The notes beneath the pieces were generated by a model. That model worked only from the letters and a program-made list of their open reading frames with translations, was not told where the DNA came from and did not search any database. Position numbers and translations under genes: made by a program. This document shows, one piece after another, positions 28,426 through 37,422 of a stretch of DNA of 64,000 nucleotides. Location: the NCBI RefSeq assembly GCF_017497975.1, contig NZ_JAGDEL010000026.1, positions 1-64,000 on the forward strand, read 5' to 3'. How positions within the stretch are numbered: position 1 is the stretch's first letter; every line of letters starts with the position of its first letter. This DNA comes from Metabacillus bambusae (GTDB taxonomy: Bacteria; Bacillota; Bacilli; Bacillales; Bacillaceae).

Positions 28426-29052
28426 ATGCTAGCAGAAATTAACCTACTCCCGAGAAAAGATTTAAAAAACCAAGCGAAACGATTGGTTTTTCTTGTGATT
28501 CTGATAATAACAATAATCGTTATTAGCCTTTTTTTTCTTCAAGCACGTTCTCTTAGCAAAGCAGAAGAAGTCGCTGAAAATAACAGGATAAAGCTACAGG
28601 AACAATTGGAGAAAAAGCTTCAGGAAGATAATCAAGTATCTGGGAAAAGCACGTCAGCTGAGAAGCTTCAAACAGCAGTGAATTTTGCAGAATTTGCTTC
28701 AAAGGATATGATTCCAGTCTTAGAGGAATTAACTCAACAATTACCTGAGCGCGGGTATGTTCTTATATTTGAACAGATAGACTTAGGGACAATTAATTTA
28801 GTTGTTCAATTTGATATGAATCGAGATGCAGCATACTATTTAACAAGATTAAAGGAATCAGCGACCTTTGAACAGATTCTTCTCCAAAAAATTGAGACGA
28901 AAAATGAAGAATCAGAAGGAAATAACAATCTATCAGATTCAGAAAGTGAAATAGAGATACCACGAGTGGAAGCAACTTATCAAATAAAAATAAAAAATAG
29001 TGTTGATGGAGCAAAAAACGGCGGTGAAAACAATGAAGATTCAGCTTCATAA
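28426..29052 (+). CDS. pilN: Type IV pilus assembly protein PilN
   Basis: A bitopic membrane protein of the PilMNO alignment complex. The N-terminus AEINLLPRKDLKNQAKR carries the INLLP motif by which PilN binds PilM, then one membrane helix (VFLVILIITIIVISLFFL), a coiled coil (about 45-75) and an extracytoplasmic domain. 208 residues is usual. It overlaps pilO by 20 bases. Confidence 0.9.
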   Translation: MLAEINLLPRKDLKNQAKRLVFLVILIITIIVISLFFLQARSLSKAEEVAENNRIKLQEQLEKKLQEDNQVSGKSTSAEKLQTAVNFAEFASKDMIPVLEELTQQLPERGYVLIFEQIDLGTINLVVQFDMNRDAAYYLTRLKESATFEQILLQKIETKNEESEGNNNLSDSESEIEIPRVEATYQIKIKNSVDGAKNGGENNEDSAS

Positions 29053-29779
29053 AAAACATATAATTCTTTTGATATCATTTATTGTTTTCATAAGTCTTCT
29101 TTATATGGGAGGATATTTTCTTTACTTAAAACCAATAAAGGAAAGTGCAAGTAGTATTGACGACTCTGTTACGATGCTACAAAAGCAGTTAGACCAACTA
29201 ACGATCCCAAACGAAGAAAAGCCGGTTTCAAACACATTTTCACTTCAACAAAAAGTTCCAATTACCCCGTTAGTGGATCAATTTGTACTAGACTTAGAAA
29301 AAGCAGAGATTATATCAAATAGTACGATTCAGTTAATCGAGTTTACTGAGGGTGGTATACTCATTGATACAGAAGCAGAGGCTAACCAAGGTATTATAAC
29401 GGAAGAAATTGATGCTGTTGTTGAACAGGGGACACAGGAAGAAGTCGTAGAAATACCTGGTGCACCAGAGGGATTAGAACAGCTTACAATAACTGTAACT
29501 GTACGCTCGGATAATTTTTATGATTTGAAGAAATTCGTCGAAACGATCGAACAACAAACTAGAATAACAATGGTCAATCAGCTTTCCTTTCAAGGACCAC
29601 CTGAAGTCACTCAAAGTGATCAAGTGATGAATCCACTTGAATATAAAGTACATCTTACTGCATTTTATATGCCGACATTGACTGACTTGGAAGCAGAAAC
29701 ACCTTCGATTAAGGCACCGCAGCCTAGCAAGAAACATAACCCTTTATCACCTTATATACAAGAAGGTAATGACGAATAA
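29033..29779 (+). CDS. pilO: Type IV pilus assembly protein PilO-like
   Basis: A 248-residue bitopic protein with a basic N-terminus (MKIQLHKKHII), one membrane helix (LLISFIVFISLLYMGGYFLY), a coiled coil (about 35-65) and a ferredoxin-like extracytoplasmic domain containing LEQLTITVTVRSDNFYDLKKF and VETIEQQTRITMV, as in PilO/GspM proteins. Start at the ATG at 29033 after GGCGGTG, within the end of pilN. The tail is Pro/Lys/Ser rich. Sequence similarity among PilO proteins is low, so position is part of the evidence. Confidence 0.83.
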   Translation: MKIQLHKKHIILLISFIVFISLLYMGGYFLYLKPIKESASSIDDSVTMLQKQLDQLTIPNEEKPVSNTFSLQQKVPITPLVDQFVLDLEKAEIISNSTIQLIEFTEGGILIDTEAEANQGIITEEIDAVVEQGTQEEVVEIPGAPEGLEQLTITVTVRSDNFYDLKKFVETIEQQTRITMVNQLSFQGPPEVTQSDQVMNPLEYKVHLTAFYMPTLTDLEAETPSIKAPQPSKKHNPLSPYIQEGNDE

Positions 29780-29904
29780 TCATATTATTTGACGAAGGTT
29801 TTTAAGGATGAGACGACAAATGTCTTGTTCTTTTTTTTTACCTTTCTGTTAACATGATAAGCAAAATGATCGCACGTGTTTTGCAAAAGAAGGGTGGTAG
29901 GCAC

Positions 29905-30957
29905 ATGGACAAGCAGACGTCAGATACAATCAAAATAAAAATAAACGGCAAGGATCGCCCTATGTCACAAGGTGAAAAAACGGGAGAGGTCATACCGTTT
30001 TCAAGCTGGGAAGAAAAGCTCGATGCTGAAAAAGAGATTGCTTCAGCAAAGCAAACGGTGGAAGAAGAGGATGAATTTCCTTGGCTTTTACCTGATGAGG
30101 ACGATACAGTTTTTAAAGATGATCCAAAGGTAGTGACAACTACAAAGAAAACAAAACTATTTTCCAATCAATCTGTCACACCTTATCAATATTCGAACAA
30201 GAAAACGCGCAATAAGAATATTGTAGCTTTTCCATTAAAAAAGTTTATGACAATTTTTTTATTAGCCATTGGTTTAGGCGTAATGTTTGGTTTTATCGCC
30301 TTAAATTTTTTATCTAATGAAGATATGCCAACTGCGGGTACAACAAGTGAGAGTACAAACGAAGAACAGGCTACCGGGGACACTTCTGATCAAGCTAAAG
30401 GTGATACCGAAGAAAAAGCAGGCGGGGAAGCGGGATCTGCTACTACTTCTGCAAATCTTCAGTTATATGCTGTTCAAGGTGGTATTTTCTCGTCCAAAGA
30501 AGCAGCTAATATTGTTGCAGATAATATAAAGGAAAAAGGATTTGCATCGATTGTGATGGAAACTGATGGTTCTTATACAGTGTTTGCTGGATTGGGAATG
30601 GATAAAGCTGAAACAAGTGCACTAAGTGAGGTATATAAACAGCAAAACTTTGATGATATTGAGTTTTGGGGTGGGAAACAACTTTCTCTTACAATTTCAA
30701 CAATTAGTGCAGCTGATCAATGGGCTAGTACGATCCAGGAGTTGTCTTCACTGGCATCTGCAGCATCTAACGGCGAAAGCGTAAACCAAGAAGCAGTGAG
30801 TAAAATAGAGTCAACGATTAACGGGATAAAAACAACAGATGAAACTGAAAAGTCATTAGTGGAAAAGCTTTTACAAGCAGCTGATAGTGTGAAAAATAAT
30901 CAGGGCTGGGACGCACAACAACATATATTAGAAGTAACGAACCAAATAACGAGCTGA
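29905..30957 (+). CDS. spoIIB: Stage II sporulation protein B, SPOR-domain protein
   Basis: A septal protein that helps septal peptidoglycan dissolution and engulfment at the onset of sporulation. The 350-residue protein has an acidic cytoplasmic part resembling B. subtilis SpoIIB (SSWEEKLDAEKEIASAKQ, FKDDPKVV), one membrane helix (MTIFLLAIGLGVMFGFIALNF, about 112-132), a Thr/Glu/Gly-rich linker and a SPOR domain (about 190-265, starting LYAVQGGIFSSKEAANIVA) that binds denuded glycan strands. The ATG at 29905 follows AAGGGTGG. It sits between pilO and maf; in B. subtilis it lies between comC and maf. It may be co-transcribed with the pilus genes. Confidence 0.9.
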   Translation: MDKQTSDTIKIKINGKDRPMSQGEKTGEVIPFSSWEEKLDAEKEIASAKQTVEEEDEFPWLLPDEDDTVFKDDPKVVTTTKKTKLFSNQSVTPYQYSNKKTRNKNIVAFPLKKFMTIFLLAIGLGVMFGFIALNFLSNEDMPTAGTTSESTNEEQATGDTSDQAKGDTEEKAGGEAGSATTSANLQLYAVQGGIFSSKEAANIVADNIKEKGFASIVMETDGSYTVFAGLGMDKAETSALSEVYKQQNFDDIEFWGGKQLSLTISTISAADQWASTIQELSSLASAASNGESVNQEAVSKIESTINGIKTTDETEKSLVEKLLQAADSVKNNQGWDAQQHILEVTNQITS

Positions 30958-30964
30958 TTAAGAG

Positions 30965-31031
30965 AATGATAATAGGCTTATCTCATAGACATTACCGTAG
31001 AATATGAGATGAAAGCTTATTGTCATTTTTT
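30965..31031 (+). terminator. Terminator after spoIIB
   Basis: A long imperfect hairpin (AATGATAATAGGCTTATCTCAT / ATGAGATGAAAGCTTATTGTCATT) ending in a T-run; it closes the pilus-spoIIB unit. Confidence 0.8.
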
Positions 31032-31149
31032 TTGAATTGGTAATAACCGTACTGAAATTAAAAATCAATTTTAGAAAATTGTCCAATTTCATTTCGTTTG
31101 GTAGGATAGACATGTATCTTCTAATCTGAAACGAAAGGATGAAAACATC

Positions 31150-31728
31150 ATGAATTCAAACCTCATTTTAGCTTCAGCTTCTCCCCGCAGAAAAGAACTT
31201 CTTGAACTACTTCAAATCCCTTTTGAGGTGATCGTAAGTGAAGTTGAGGAAATTGTAGACGAAAAGCTTCATCCTGCAGAAATGGTTCAATCACTAGCAC
31301 AGCAAAAAGCATTAAGTGTCGCAAAAACAAATCAAACCTCTTTTGTCATTGGTTCAGATACTCTTGTTGTATATGGAGGTCGAATGCTAGGTAAACCAAC
31401 TAATAAAAGCGAAGCAATTGAAATGCTTCAAATGCTTTCTGGGAAAACACATGACGTTTTTACTGGGGTCGCCATTATAAACGGTGAACAAGTTCACTCC
31501 TTTTTTGAGAAAACAAGTGTTACGTTTTTTTCACTTTCACATAAGGAAATTGTGGATTATGTATCAACAGGTGAGCCAATGGATAAAGCGGGGGCTTATG
31601 GAATTCAAGGCTATGGGGCATTGTTAGTTGAAAGAATTTTTGGTGATTACTATTCTGTTGTCGGTTTACCTGTTGCACGTACACACCGAGAACTGTTAAA
31701 TATGGGATTTAAACATTGCAAGAATTAG
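31150..31728 (+). CDS. maf: Maf family nucleotide pyrophosphatase
   Basis: A house-cleaning nucleoside triphosphate pyrophosphatase acting on dTTP/UTP and modified pyrimidines; in B. subtilis Maf is linked with septum control. The 192-residue protein has the Maf signature LASASPRRKELL at the N-terminus, the catalytic segment VIGSDTLVV near residue 67, GKPTNKSEAIEML and GAYGIQGYGALLVERI. AACGAAAGGATG precedes the ATG. It opens the maf-radC-mreBCD-minCD cluster. Confidence 0.95.
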   Translation: MNSNLILASASPRRKELLELLQIPFEVIVSEVEEIVDEKLHPAEMVQSLAQQKALSVAKTNQTSFVIGSDTLVVYGGRMLGKPTNKSEAIEMLQMLSGKTHDVFTGVAIINGEQVHSFFEKTSVTFFSLSHKEIVDYVSTGEPMDKAGAYGIQGYGALLVERIFGDYYSVVGLPVARTHRELLNMGFKHCKN

Positions 31729-31861
31729 ATGAAATCATTAATAAAATGTACCCCAGTGTCATTAGTAATCAAATCCGTTTTCGTAGAATAAAACGGCAAA
31801 GTAGGTTCATTATATAAATACACATTTCTTTACGAGCAGAAAGGGAAACGAAGGAGGCTAA

Positions 31862-32551
31862 ATGTCAACATCAACCTTTAAAATTCGTGATTTCCCTGAA
31901 GACGAGCGTCCAAGAGAACGCTTGTTAAATGAAGGACCTGATAAGTTGTCAAATCAAGAACTTTTTGCGATTCTCCTTCGAACAGGTACAAAAAAAGAAT
32001 CTGTTTTGGAGCTGTCACAAAATCTCCTTAAACATTTTGAAGGAATAAGAATGTTAAAGGATGCATCTGTAGAAGAAATTACCGCGATATCAGGTATCGG
32101 TAATGCAAAGGCGGTACAAATATTAGCAGCCCTCGAACTGGGGAGAAGAATGAATCGACTTACGTATGATGATCGATATGTAATTCGTTCCCCACAGGAT
32201 GGTGCTAATTATGTGATGGAGGAAATGCGGTTTTTAAGTCAGGAGCATTTTGTCTGCTTGTATTTAAACACAAAAAATCAGGTTATCCATAAACAAACAG
32301 TGTTTATTGGTAGTTTAAATGCATCGATCGTCCATCCACGCGAGGTATTCAAAGAAGCATTTAAACGCTCTGCAGCCTCAATTATCTGTATTCATAACCA
32401 TCCTTCTGGAGACCCATCTCCGAGTAGAGAGGATATAGAAGTAACTAAGCGGCTAACAGAATGTGGAAAGGTTTTAGGTATAGAACTTTTGGACCATCTT
32501 ATAATCGGTGAACAAAAATATGTGAGTCTAAAAGAAAAAGGCTACGTCTAA
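31862..32551 (+). CDS. radC: RadC family JAMM/MPN+ protein
   Basis: A 229-residue member of the RadC (DUF2466) family; the role once assigned in recombination repair is unproven. An N-terminal helix-hairpin-helix-like region (ITAISGIGNAKAVQILAALELG, about 73-95) is followed by a JAMM metalloprotease-like domain with the zinc-binding HNHPSGDPSPSREDIEVT (near residue 179). GAAGGAGG precedes the ATG. Its place between maf and mreB is conserved in Bacilli. Confidence 0.95.
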   Translation: MSTSTFKIRDFPEDERPRERLLNEGPDKLSNQELFAILLRTGTKKESVLELSQNLLKHFEGIRMLKDASVEEITAISGIGNAKAVQILAALELGRRMNRLTYDDRYVIRSPQDGANYVMEEMRFLSQEHFVCLYLNTKNQVIHKQTVFIGSLNASIVHPREVFKEAFKRSAASIICIHNHPSGDPSPSREDIEVTKRLTECGKVLGIELLDHLIIGEQKYVSLKEKGYV

Positions 32552-32607
32552 TACTTTTTTTTTTGTGTAATTACGATATAATAAGGTTTATGAGTTTTTT
32601 TCGGATT

Positions 32608-32699
32608 GGCTCTGTTAAAGATCATTGTTGATTTTGTCACACTTTGTTGATTAGAGCGAACGCCTGCAGCGGAAATCAACAAATAAGTTTAACAGAACC
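32608..32699 (+). repeat. Interspersed repeat, family 2, copy C (short form)
   Basis: About 92 bases with near-perfect terminal inverted repeats (GGCTCTGTTAAA / TTTAACAGAACC) and the CCTGCAGCGGAAATCAA end segment, lacking the central GC-rich part of the copies at 40659 and 44144. This internal deletion marks the element boundaries. It lies in the 355-base gap between radC and mreB, which otherwise shows no gene. Confidence 0.75.
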
Positions 32700-32906
32700 T
32701 TTGGATTAAAAAAGCTCAGTATTAAATTCGGGAAAGATGATGAAGCAGTTTCTTAAAAACTAACCTCATTGATGTAAAACCAAGAACAGTTCAGTTCATT
32801 TACTGAAGGTAGTCTAACCCTCAAAATGAAGAAAGTTGTATTCTGTCAATTTTCCTAAAAATAATTAAAAAGTATATATTTCGTTTCAGAAAGGAAGATA
32901 CACCCT

Positions 32907-33929
32907 ATGTTCGGTATTGGTACAAGAGACCTTGGAATAGATTTAGGGACCGCAAACACACTTGTATTTGTTAAAGGAAGAGGAGTTGTCGTTAGAGAAC
33001 CTTCTGTTGTTGCTCTACAAACAGATACAAAACAAATAGTTGCTGTCGGTAATGATGCAAAAAACATGATTGGTCGTACACCGGGAAATATTGTTGCACT
33101 ACGTCCAATGAAAGATGGAGTTATTGCTGATTATGAAACAACAGCGACAATGATGAAATACTATATTAAACAAGCAACTAAAACAAAAGGCATTTTCTCT
33201 AATAAGCCTTATGTTATGGTTTGTGTCCCATCTGGGATTACAGCAGTTGAAGAACGAGCTGTTATTGATGCTACTAGACAAGCTGGGGCAAGGGATGCTT
33301 ATACGATTGAAGAACCATTTGCAGCTGCAATTGGTGCGAATTTACCAGTTTGGGAACCAACAGGAAGTATGGTAGTTGATATTGGTGGCGGTACAACAGA
33401 GGTGGCAATTATCTCTCTTGGAGGTATTGTTACAAGCCAATCAATTCGTGTTGCTGGTGACGAAATGGACGAGGCTATCATTACATACATTAGAAAAACA
33501 TATAACTTAATGATTGGTGATCGTACATCCGAAGCGATTAAAATGGAAATCGGTTCAGCTGGTTCTCCTGATGGCGTAGATAATATGGATATTAGAGGTA
33601 GAGACCTTTTAACAGGTTTACCTAAAACTATTGAAATTACAGCAGCTGAAATTGCTGACGCGTTAAAAGATACAGTATACACGATTGTCGATACTGTTAA
33701 AAACACGTTGGAAAAAACACCTCCAGAGCTTGCAGCAGATATCATGGATCGTGGTATTGTATTAACTGGTGGTGGTGCATTGCTTCGTAATCTTGATAAA
33801 GTTATTGGAGAAGAAACGAATATGCCAGTGTTAATTGCTGAGGATCCATTAGATTGTGTTGCAATCGGAACAGGAAAAGCACTCGAGCATATTCACTTAT
33901 TTAAAAATAAAGCAAGAGATAGTAGATAA
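32907..33929 (+). CDS. mreB: Rod shape-determining protein MreB
   Basis: A bacterial actin that forms membrane-bound filaments guiding lateral wall synthesis. The 340-residue protein shows the actin-fold phosphate loops [13 protein letters not shown] and [16 protein letters not shown], the adenosine motif [15 protein letters not shown], and hydrophobic residues at the N-terminus (MFGIG) for membrane contact. AGAAAGGAAG precedes the ATG. First of mreBCD. Confidence 0.97.
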   Translation: MFGIGTRDLGIDLGTANTLVFVKGRGVVVREPSVVALQTDTKQIVAVGNDAKNMIGRTPGNIVALRPMKDGVIADYETTATMMKYYIKQATKTKGIFSNKPYVMVCVPSGITAVEERAVIDATRQAGARDAYTIEEPFAAAIGANLPVWEPTGSMVVDIGGGTTEVAIISLGGIVTSQSIRVAGDEMDEAIITYIRKTYNLMIGDRTSEAIKMEIGSAGSPDGVDNMDIRGRDLLTGLPKTIEITAAEIADALKDTVYTIVDTVKNTLEKTPPELAADIMDRGIVLTGGGALLRNLDKVIGEETNMPVLIAEDPLDCVAIGTGKALEHIHLFKNKARDSR

Positions 33930-33937
33930 TTTTGTTT

Positions 33938-33988
33938 TAGCCTTTGCTTATTGAAGTCTTTTATATCTTTTAATGTAAGCAAAGGCTA
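33938..33988 (+). other. Hairpin between mreB and mreC
   Basis: A 13-bp perfect inverted repeat (TAGCCTTTGCTTA and its complement, 25-base loop). No T-run follows, so it is more likely an mRNA-stabilising or processing hairpin than a full terminator. Confidence 0.45.
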
Positions 33989-34027
33989 TATGTTGAAGTG
34001 GAAATTTGAGTTAAGAGGGTGTTCATC

Positions 34028-34957
34028 ATGCCACAGTTTTTCCTAAATAAACGCCTTATCTTGTTGCTAGTCAGTATAATTTTTTTAGTGGCATTGATTG
34101 GTTTTTCCTTAAAGGAAGATCGGAAGTTGACTTGGCCTGAGCAATTTTTACAGGATTCAGTAGGTGTTTTTCAATCGATATTTCATAAGCCAGCTTTATA
34201 TATATCTGGTTTTTTTGAAAACGTAAGTGACTTAAAAAATACATATGAAGAAAATGAGTTGCTAAAAAGCAGACTTGACGAATATATGCAACTAGAAGCA
34301 GATCTTCAAGAGTATAAAGTTGAAAATGAAAAATTATTAGCCGAGTTAGGTAATGTTGCAAACTTAAGAGAGTACAATCCGATCTTTTCTACTGTTGTTG
34401 GTCGTAATCCTGATAGATGGTATGATTACATATCAATTGATAAAGGTGCACAGGATGGGATAGAGCCTAATATGGCTGTTGTAACGGCACAGGGTCTTGT
34501 TGGAAAGGTCAAGTCTACTTCTCAATTTACTTCTACCGTTCAACTTTTGAGTGCAACTGACCTTAAAAATAGAATTTCAGCTGAAGTTCAACCGGCAGAA
34601 GTGAAAGTAGAAAGTGAAAATAGTGATGAAGAGAACAAGCAAACAGGTGAAAAGGTAATGGGATTAATAGAAGGTTATGACGAGGATAAAGGTGCACTTT
34701 TACTTCGTCGAATTGAATCTGATGTAAAGCTTGTTGAAGGACAAAAAGTCATTACATCGGGAAAAGGTGAAGTTTTCCCAGAAGGAATTCTAATCGGTGA
34801 AATTATCGAGATTGAGCCAGATTCATATGGGTTAGAACAAATGGCATATGTTAAACCATCAGCTAATTTTTATGATATAGATCGTGTATGGGTAGCCGAG
34901 CGTGTAGCTGAATCAGAGGACCCTGTAGAGGTGTTAAATGAGGAGGAGGAATCGTGA
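34028..34957 (+). CDS. mreC: Rod shape-determining protein MreC
   Basis: A bitopic membrane protein of the elongasome that activates wall synthases. The 309-residue protein has a basic N-terminus, one membrane helix (ILLLVSIIFLVALIGF), a coiled coil (about 70-110) and the beta-barrel pair, with VVGRNPDRWYDYISIDKGAQDGI and GLVGKVKSTSQFTSTVQLL typical of MreC. The ATG at 34028 is six bases after AAGAGGGTG; an upstream GTG lies inside that site. It overlaps mreD by four bases. Confidence 0.95.
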   Translation: MPQFFLNKRLILLLVSIIFLVALIGFSLKEDRKLTWPEQFLQDSVGVFQSIFHKPALYISGFFENVSDLKNTYEENELLKSRLDEYMQLEADLQEYKVENEKLLAELGNVANLREYNPIFSTVVGRNPDRWYDYISIDKGAQDGIEPNMAVVTAQGLVGKVKSTSQFTSTVQLLSATDLKNRISAEVQPAEVKVESENSDEENKQTGEKVMGLIEGYDEDKGALLLRRIESDVKLVEGQKVITSGKGEVFPEGILIGEIIEIEPDSYGLEQMAYVKPSANFYDIDRVWVAERVAESEDPVEVLNEEEES

Positions 34958-35472
34958 GACGTTTCATCCTTCCTTTTCTGCTCTTCTTTATTTTTATAAG
35001 TGAGAGTATCTTCGCTCACTTAGTTCATATTCCATTTGCCTTAGAAGATCAACTATATATACCTCGATTTATGTTAATCGCATGTATTTTCGTGACAGTA
35101 TACTTAACACGCACACAAGGAATGCTATTTGGAATTGTGTTCGGATTACTCCATGATATTGTTTATATTGAAGTGATCGGAATCTATTTATTTGCATATG
35201 GAATCCTAGCTTATTTGATCAATAAAGCAATGAAAGTTCTCCATGGTAATGCTCTAATTGTGCTATTTCTGACGATTTTATCGATCGCTGTACTTGAATT
35301 TTATGTGTATGGAATGAATTATTTAATTGGGACGACAAAAATGTCATTATATCATTTTACAACCTTAAGGTTATTACCTACGCTTGCTTTAAATTCGGTT
35401 GTTGCTATTCTGTTAATCTATCCTATGAAAAAGTTCCTTACGAGAATAAAATTAGATGAGTCTGATGATTAG
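34954..35472 (+). CDS. mreD: Rod shape-determining protein MreD
   Basis: A small integral membrane partner of MreC. The 172-residue protein has about five hydrophobic helices, including FGIVFGLLHDIVYIEVIGIYLFA, where the LHD near the second helix is characteristic. It starts at a GTG in the GTGA overlap with the mreC stop, with AGGAGGAGG just before. Confidence 0.93.
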   Translation: MRRFILPFLLFFIFISESIFAHLVHIPFALEDQLYIPRFMLIACIFVTVYLTRTQGMLFGIVFGLLHDIVYIEVIGIYLFAYGILAYLINKAMKVLHGNALIVLFLTILSIAVLEFYVYGMNYLIGTTKMSLYHFTTLRLLPTLALNSVVAILLIYPMKKFLTRIKLDESDD

Positions 35473-35604
35473 ATTGAATAAATAAGAGATACGCTATAAA
35501 GCTAGGCAATGAGCTGTCCATGAAAAAAAACTAATACTTTATTATCAATTTAAAAAGGATTTACAGCATTTCTGTCGAATAGTAAAGTCGTTGAGGTGAA
35601 CGTC

Positions 35605-36285
35605 GTGAAAGTCCAAAAACAACAATATGTTACGATTAAAGGCACAAAAGATGGCTTAACGTTGCATCTCGATGATTCGTGTTCTTTTGATCAATTGCTC
35701 CATGAACTCGAGGAAATGCTATCTTTAAAACAATATATACAATCAGGTCCAGTTATTGGTGTAAATGTAAAAGTTGGAAACCGTTTCGTTAATAAGGATC
35801 AACGAGTAAAGCTAGAATCAGTAATCAAACAAAACCGTAATCTCATGGTTGAGACAATTGAAAGCAATGTGATGACAAAGGATGAGGCGCTTAGGATTAA
35901 GAGAGAAACTGAAGTCGTTTCTGTTGCTAGGATTGTTCGTTCTGGTCAAATTTTAAAGGTCAAAGGTGATTTACTGCTAATAGGTGATGTAAATCCAGGT
36001 GGAACAGTTATTGCTACTGGCAATATCTTTGTTCTAGGTGCGTTAAGAGGAATTGCACATGCCGGTGCAGATGGTAACGGGCAGGCTGTTATTGCTGCTT
36101 CTTTATTAAAACCAGCACAGCTTCGCATAAGTGAAATCATTAATCGTGCTCCCGATCATATACCAAGTGAAGGTAATGAGATGGAATGTGCTTTTATAAA
36201 TAATGACGATGAAATGATTATTGAGCGATTGCAGCAACTTACTCATTTACGACCTAATTTAACAAGGTTTGAAGGGGGAATCTAA
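35605..36285 (+). CDS. minC: Septum site-determining protein MinC
   Basis: An inhibitor of FtsZ assembly recruited to the membrane by MinD, preventing polar septation. The 226-residue protein has the FtsZ-binding N-domain (1-100) and the C-terminal right-handed beta-helix that dimerises and binds MinD, with RSGQILKVKGDLLLIGDVNPG and GNIFVLGALRGIAHAG as its repeating turns. GTG start at 35605, after TTGAGGTG; an upstream GTG lies in that site. Followed after two bases by minD. Confidence 0.95.
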   Translation: MKVQKQQYVTIKGTKDGLTLHLDDSCSFDQLLHELEEMLSLKQYIQSGPVIGVNVKVGNRFVNKDQRVKLESVIKQNRNLMVETIESNVMTKDEALRIKRETEVVSVARIVRSGQILKVKGDLLLIGDVNPGGTVIATGNIFVLGALRGIAHAGADGNGQAVIAASLLKPAQLRISEIINRAPDHIPSEGNEMECAFINNDDEMIIERLQQLTHLRPNLTRFEGGI

Positions 36286-36287
36286 CT

Positions 36288-37091
36288 ATGGGTGAAGCAA
36301 TTGTCATTACCTCAGGTAAAGGTGGAGTTGGTAAAACAACAACATCTGCAAATTTAGGGACAGCTTTAGCTATATTGGGCAAACGTGTTTGCTTAGTAGA
36401 TACAGACATCGGTCTTCGAAACCTAGATGTTGTAATGGGATTAGAAAATCGGATAATCTATGATCTAGTAGATGTAGTTGAAGGGCGCTGTAAAATGCAC
36501 CAAGCGCTTGTAAAAGATAAACGATTTGAAGATTTATTATATTTATTACCTGCTGCACAAACAAGTGATAAAACAGCAGTAAAACCGGAGCAAATCAAAA
36601 AGCTAATAGATGAACTTAAACAAGATTATGATTATATTGTTATTGATTGCCCAGCAGGAATTGAACAAGGTTACAAAAATGCAGTAGCTGGTGCAGATAA
36701 GGCTGTAGTTGTTACGACTCCAGAAATTTCAGCTGTTCGTGATGCAGATCGAATTATTGGTTTACTAGAAAAAGAAGATATTGAGCCTCCGAAATTAGTG
36801 ATTAATCGTATTCGTAATCATCTTGTTAAAAATGGAGACATGCTAGATGTTGATGAAATCGTTACACATCTTTCGATCGACCTAATCGGAATCGTAGCTG
36901 ATGATGATGATGTTATTAAAGCATCTAACAATGGTGAGCCTATTGCAATGGATCCTAATAATCGTGCAGCTATTGCGTATCGAAATATTGCCAGGCGTAT
37001 CCTTGGGGAATCTGTTCCATTACAATCATTAGATGAGCAAAATAAGGGTGTATTAACAAAGCTGAAAAAGTTTTTTGGAGTACGTGTATAG
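36288..37091 (+). CDS. minD: Septum site-determining ATPase MinD
   Basis: A ParA/MinD-type ATPase that binds the membrane and recruits MinC. The 267-residue protein has the deviant Walker A GKGGVGKTTTSANLG at about 10-24, switch regions (DTDIGLRNLDVVMG, VIDCPAGIEQG) and a C-terminal amphipathic membrane-targeting helix (GVLTKLKKFFGV). In Bacillus it acts with DivIVA/MinJ rather than MinE, and no minE is present here. Confidence 0.97.
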   Translation: MGEAIVITSGKGGVGKTTTSANLGTALAILGKRVCLVDTDIGLRNLDVVMGLENRIIYDLVDVVEGRCKMHQALVKDKRFEDLLYLLPAAQTSDKTAVKPEQIKKLIDELKQDYDYIVIDCPAGIEQGYKNAVAGADKAVVVTTPEISAVRDADRIIGLLEKEDIEPPKLVINRIRNHLVKNGDMLDVDEIVTHLSIDLIGIVADDDDVIKASNNGEPIAMDPNNRAAIAYRNIARRILGESVPLQSLDEQNKGVLTKLKKFFGVRV

Positions 37092-37116
37092 CTTTGTAAA
37101 AATAGATTATTAAATT

Positions 37117-37184
37117 AAAAGACTAGTGTTTGATTACCGATGTACTTCGTGAAACATCGACTTTCAGCCCACTAGTCTTTTTTG
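37117..37184 (+). terminator. Terminator after minD
   Basis: AAAAGACTAGTG / CACTAGTCTTTT stem with a long, partly structured loop and six T; it ends the mre-min unit. Confidence 0.85.
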
Positions 37185-37221
37185 TAGTATCAGAATTTAT
37201 AACTTTTCTTACTCAGTTTTG

Positions 37222-37344
37222 GTGTCTAGCTCCAGCACCTAGACCCTCGGGGTCATAAGCCACTCAGGAATTGAAGACAAAGAACGTCTTCTATTCCTGA
37301 GCGTCTTATGCCTGTCGGGTCTGATCAAGGCGCTTGCGCTTTTG
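37222..37344 (+). repeat. Interspersed structured repeat, family 3, copy H
   Basis: Starts GTGTCTAGCTCCAGCACCTAG and ends TCAAGGCGCTTGCGCTTTTG. Nested complementary arms (CTCAGGAAT / ATTCCTGAG, AGACAAAGAACGTCT) give a long hairpin. It resembles the copy at 56381 most closely. It is 78 bases before spoIVFA. Confidence 0.8.
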
Positions 37345-37422
37345 TTCTTTAGATTATTTTTTAATCATAACCTTTAAGGACAAGGCATAAACTTGTACAA
37401 ACTGACAAAAGGATTGATGGGG

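Noticed and set aside
31750-31825. A 23-codon frame between maf and radC
   Set aside because: It has no ribosome-binding site and no recognisable sequence.
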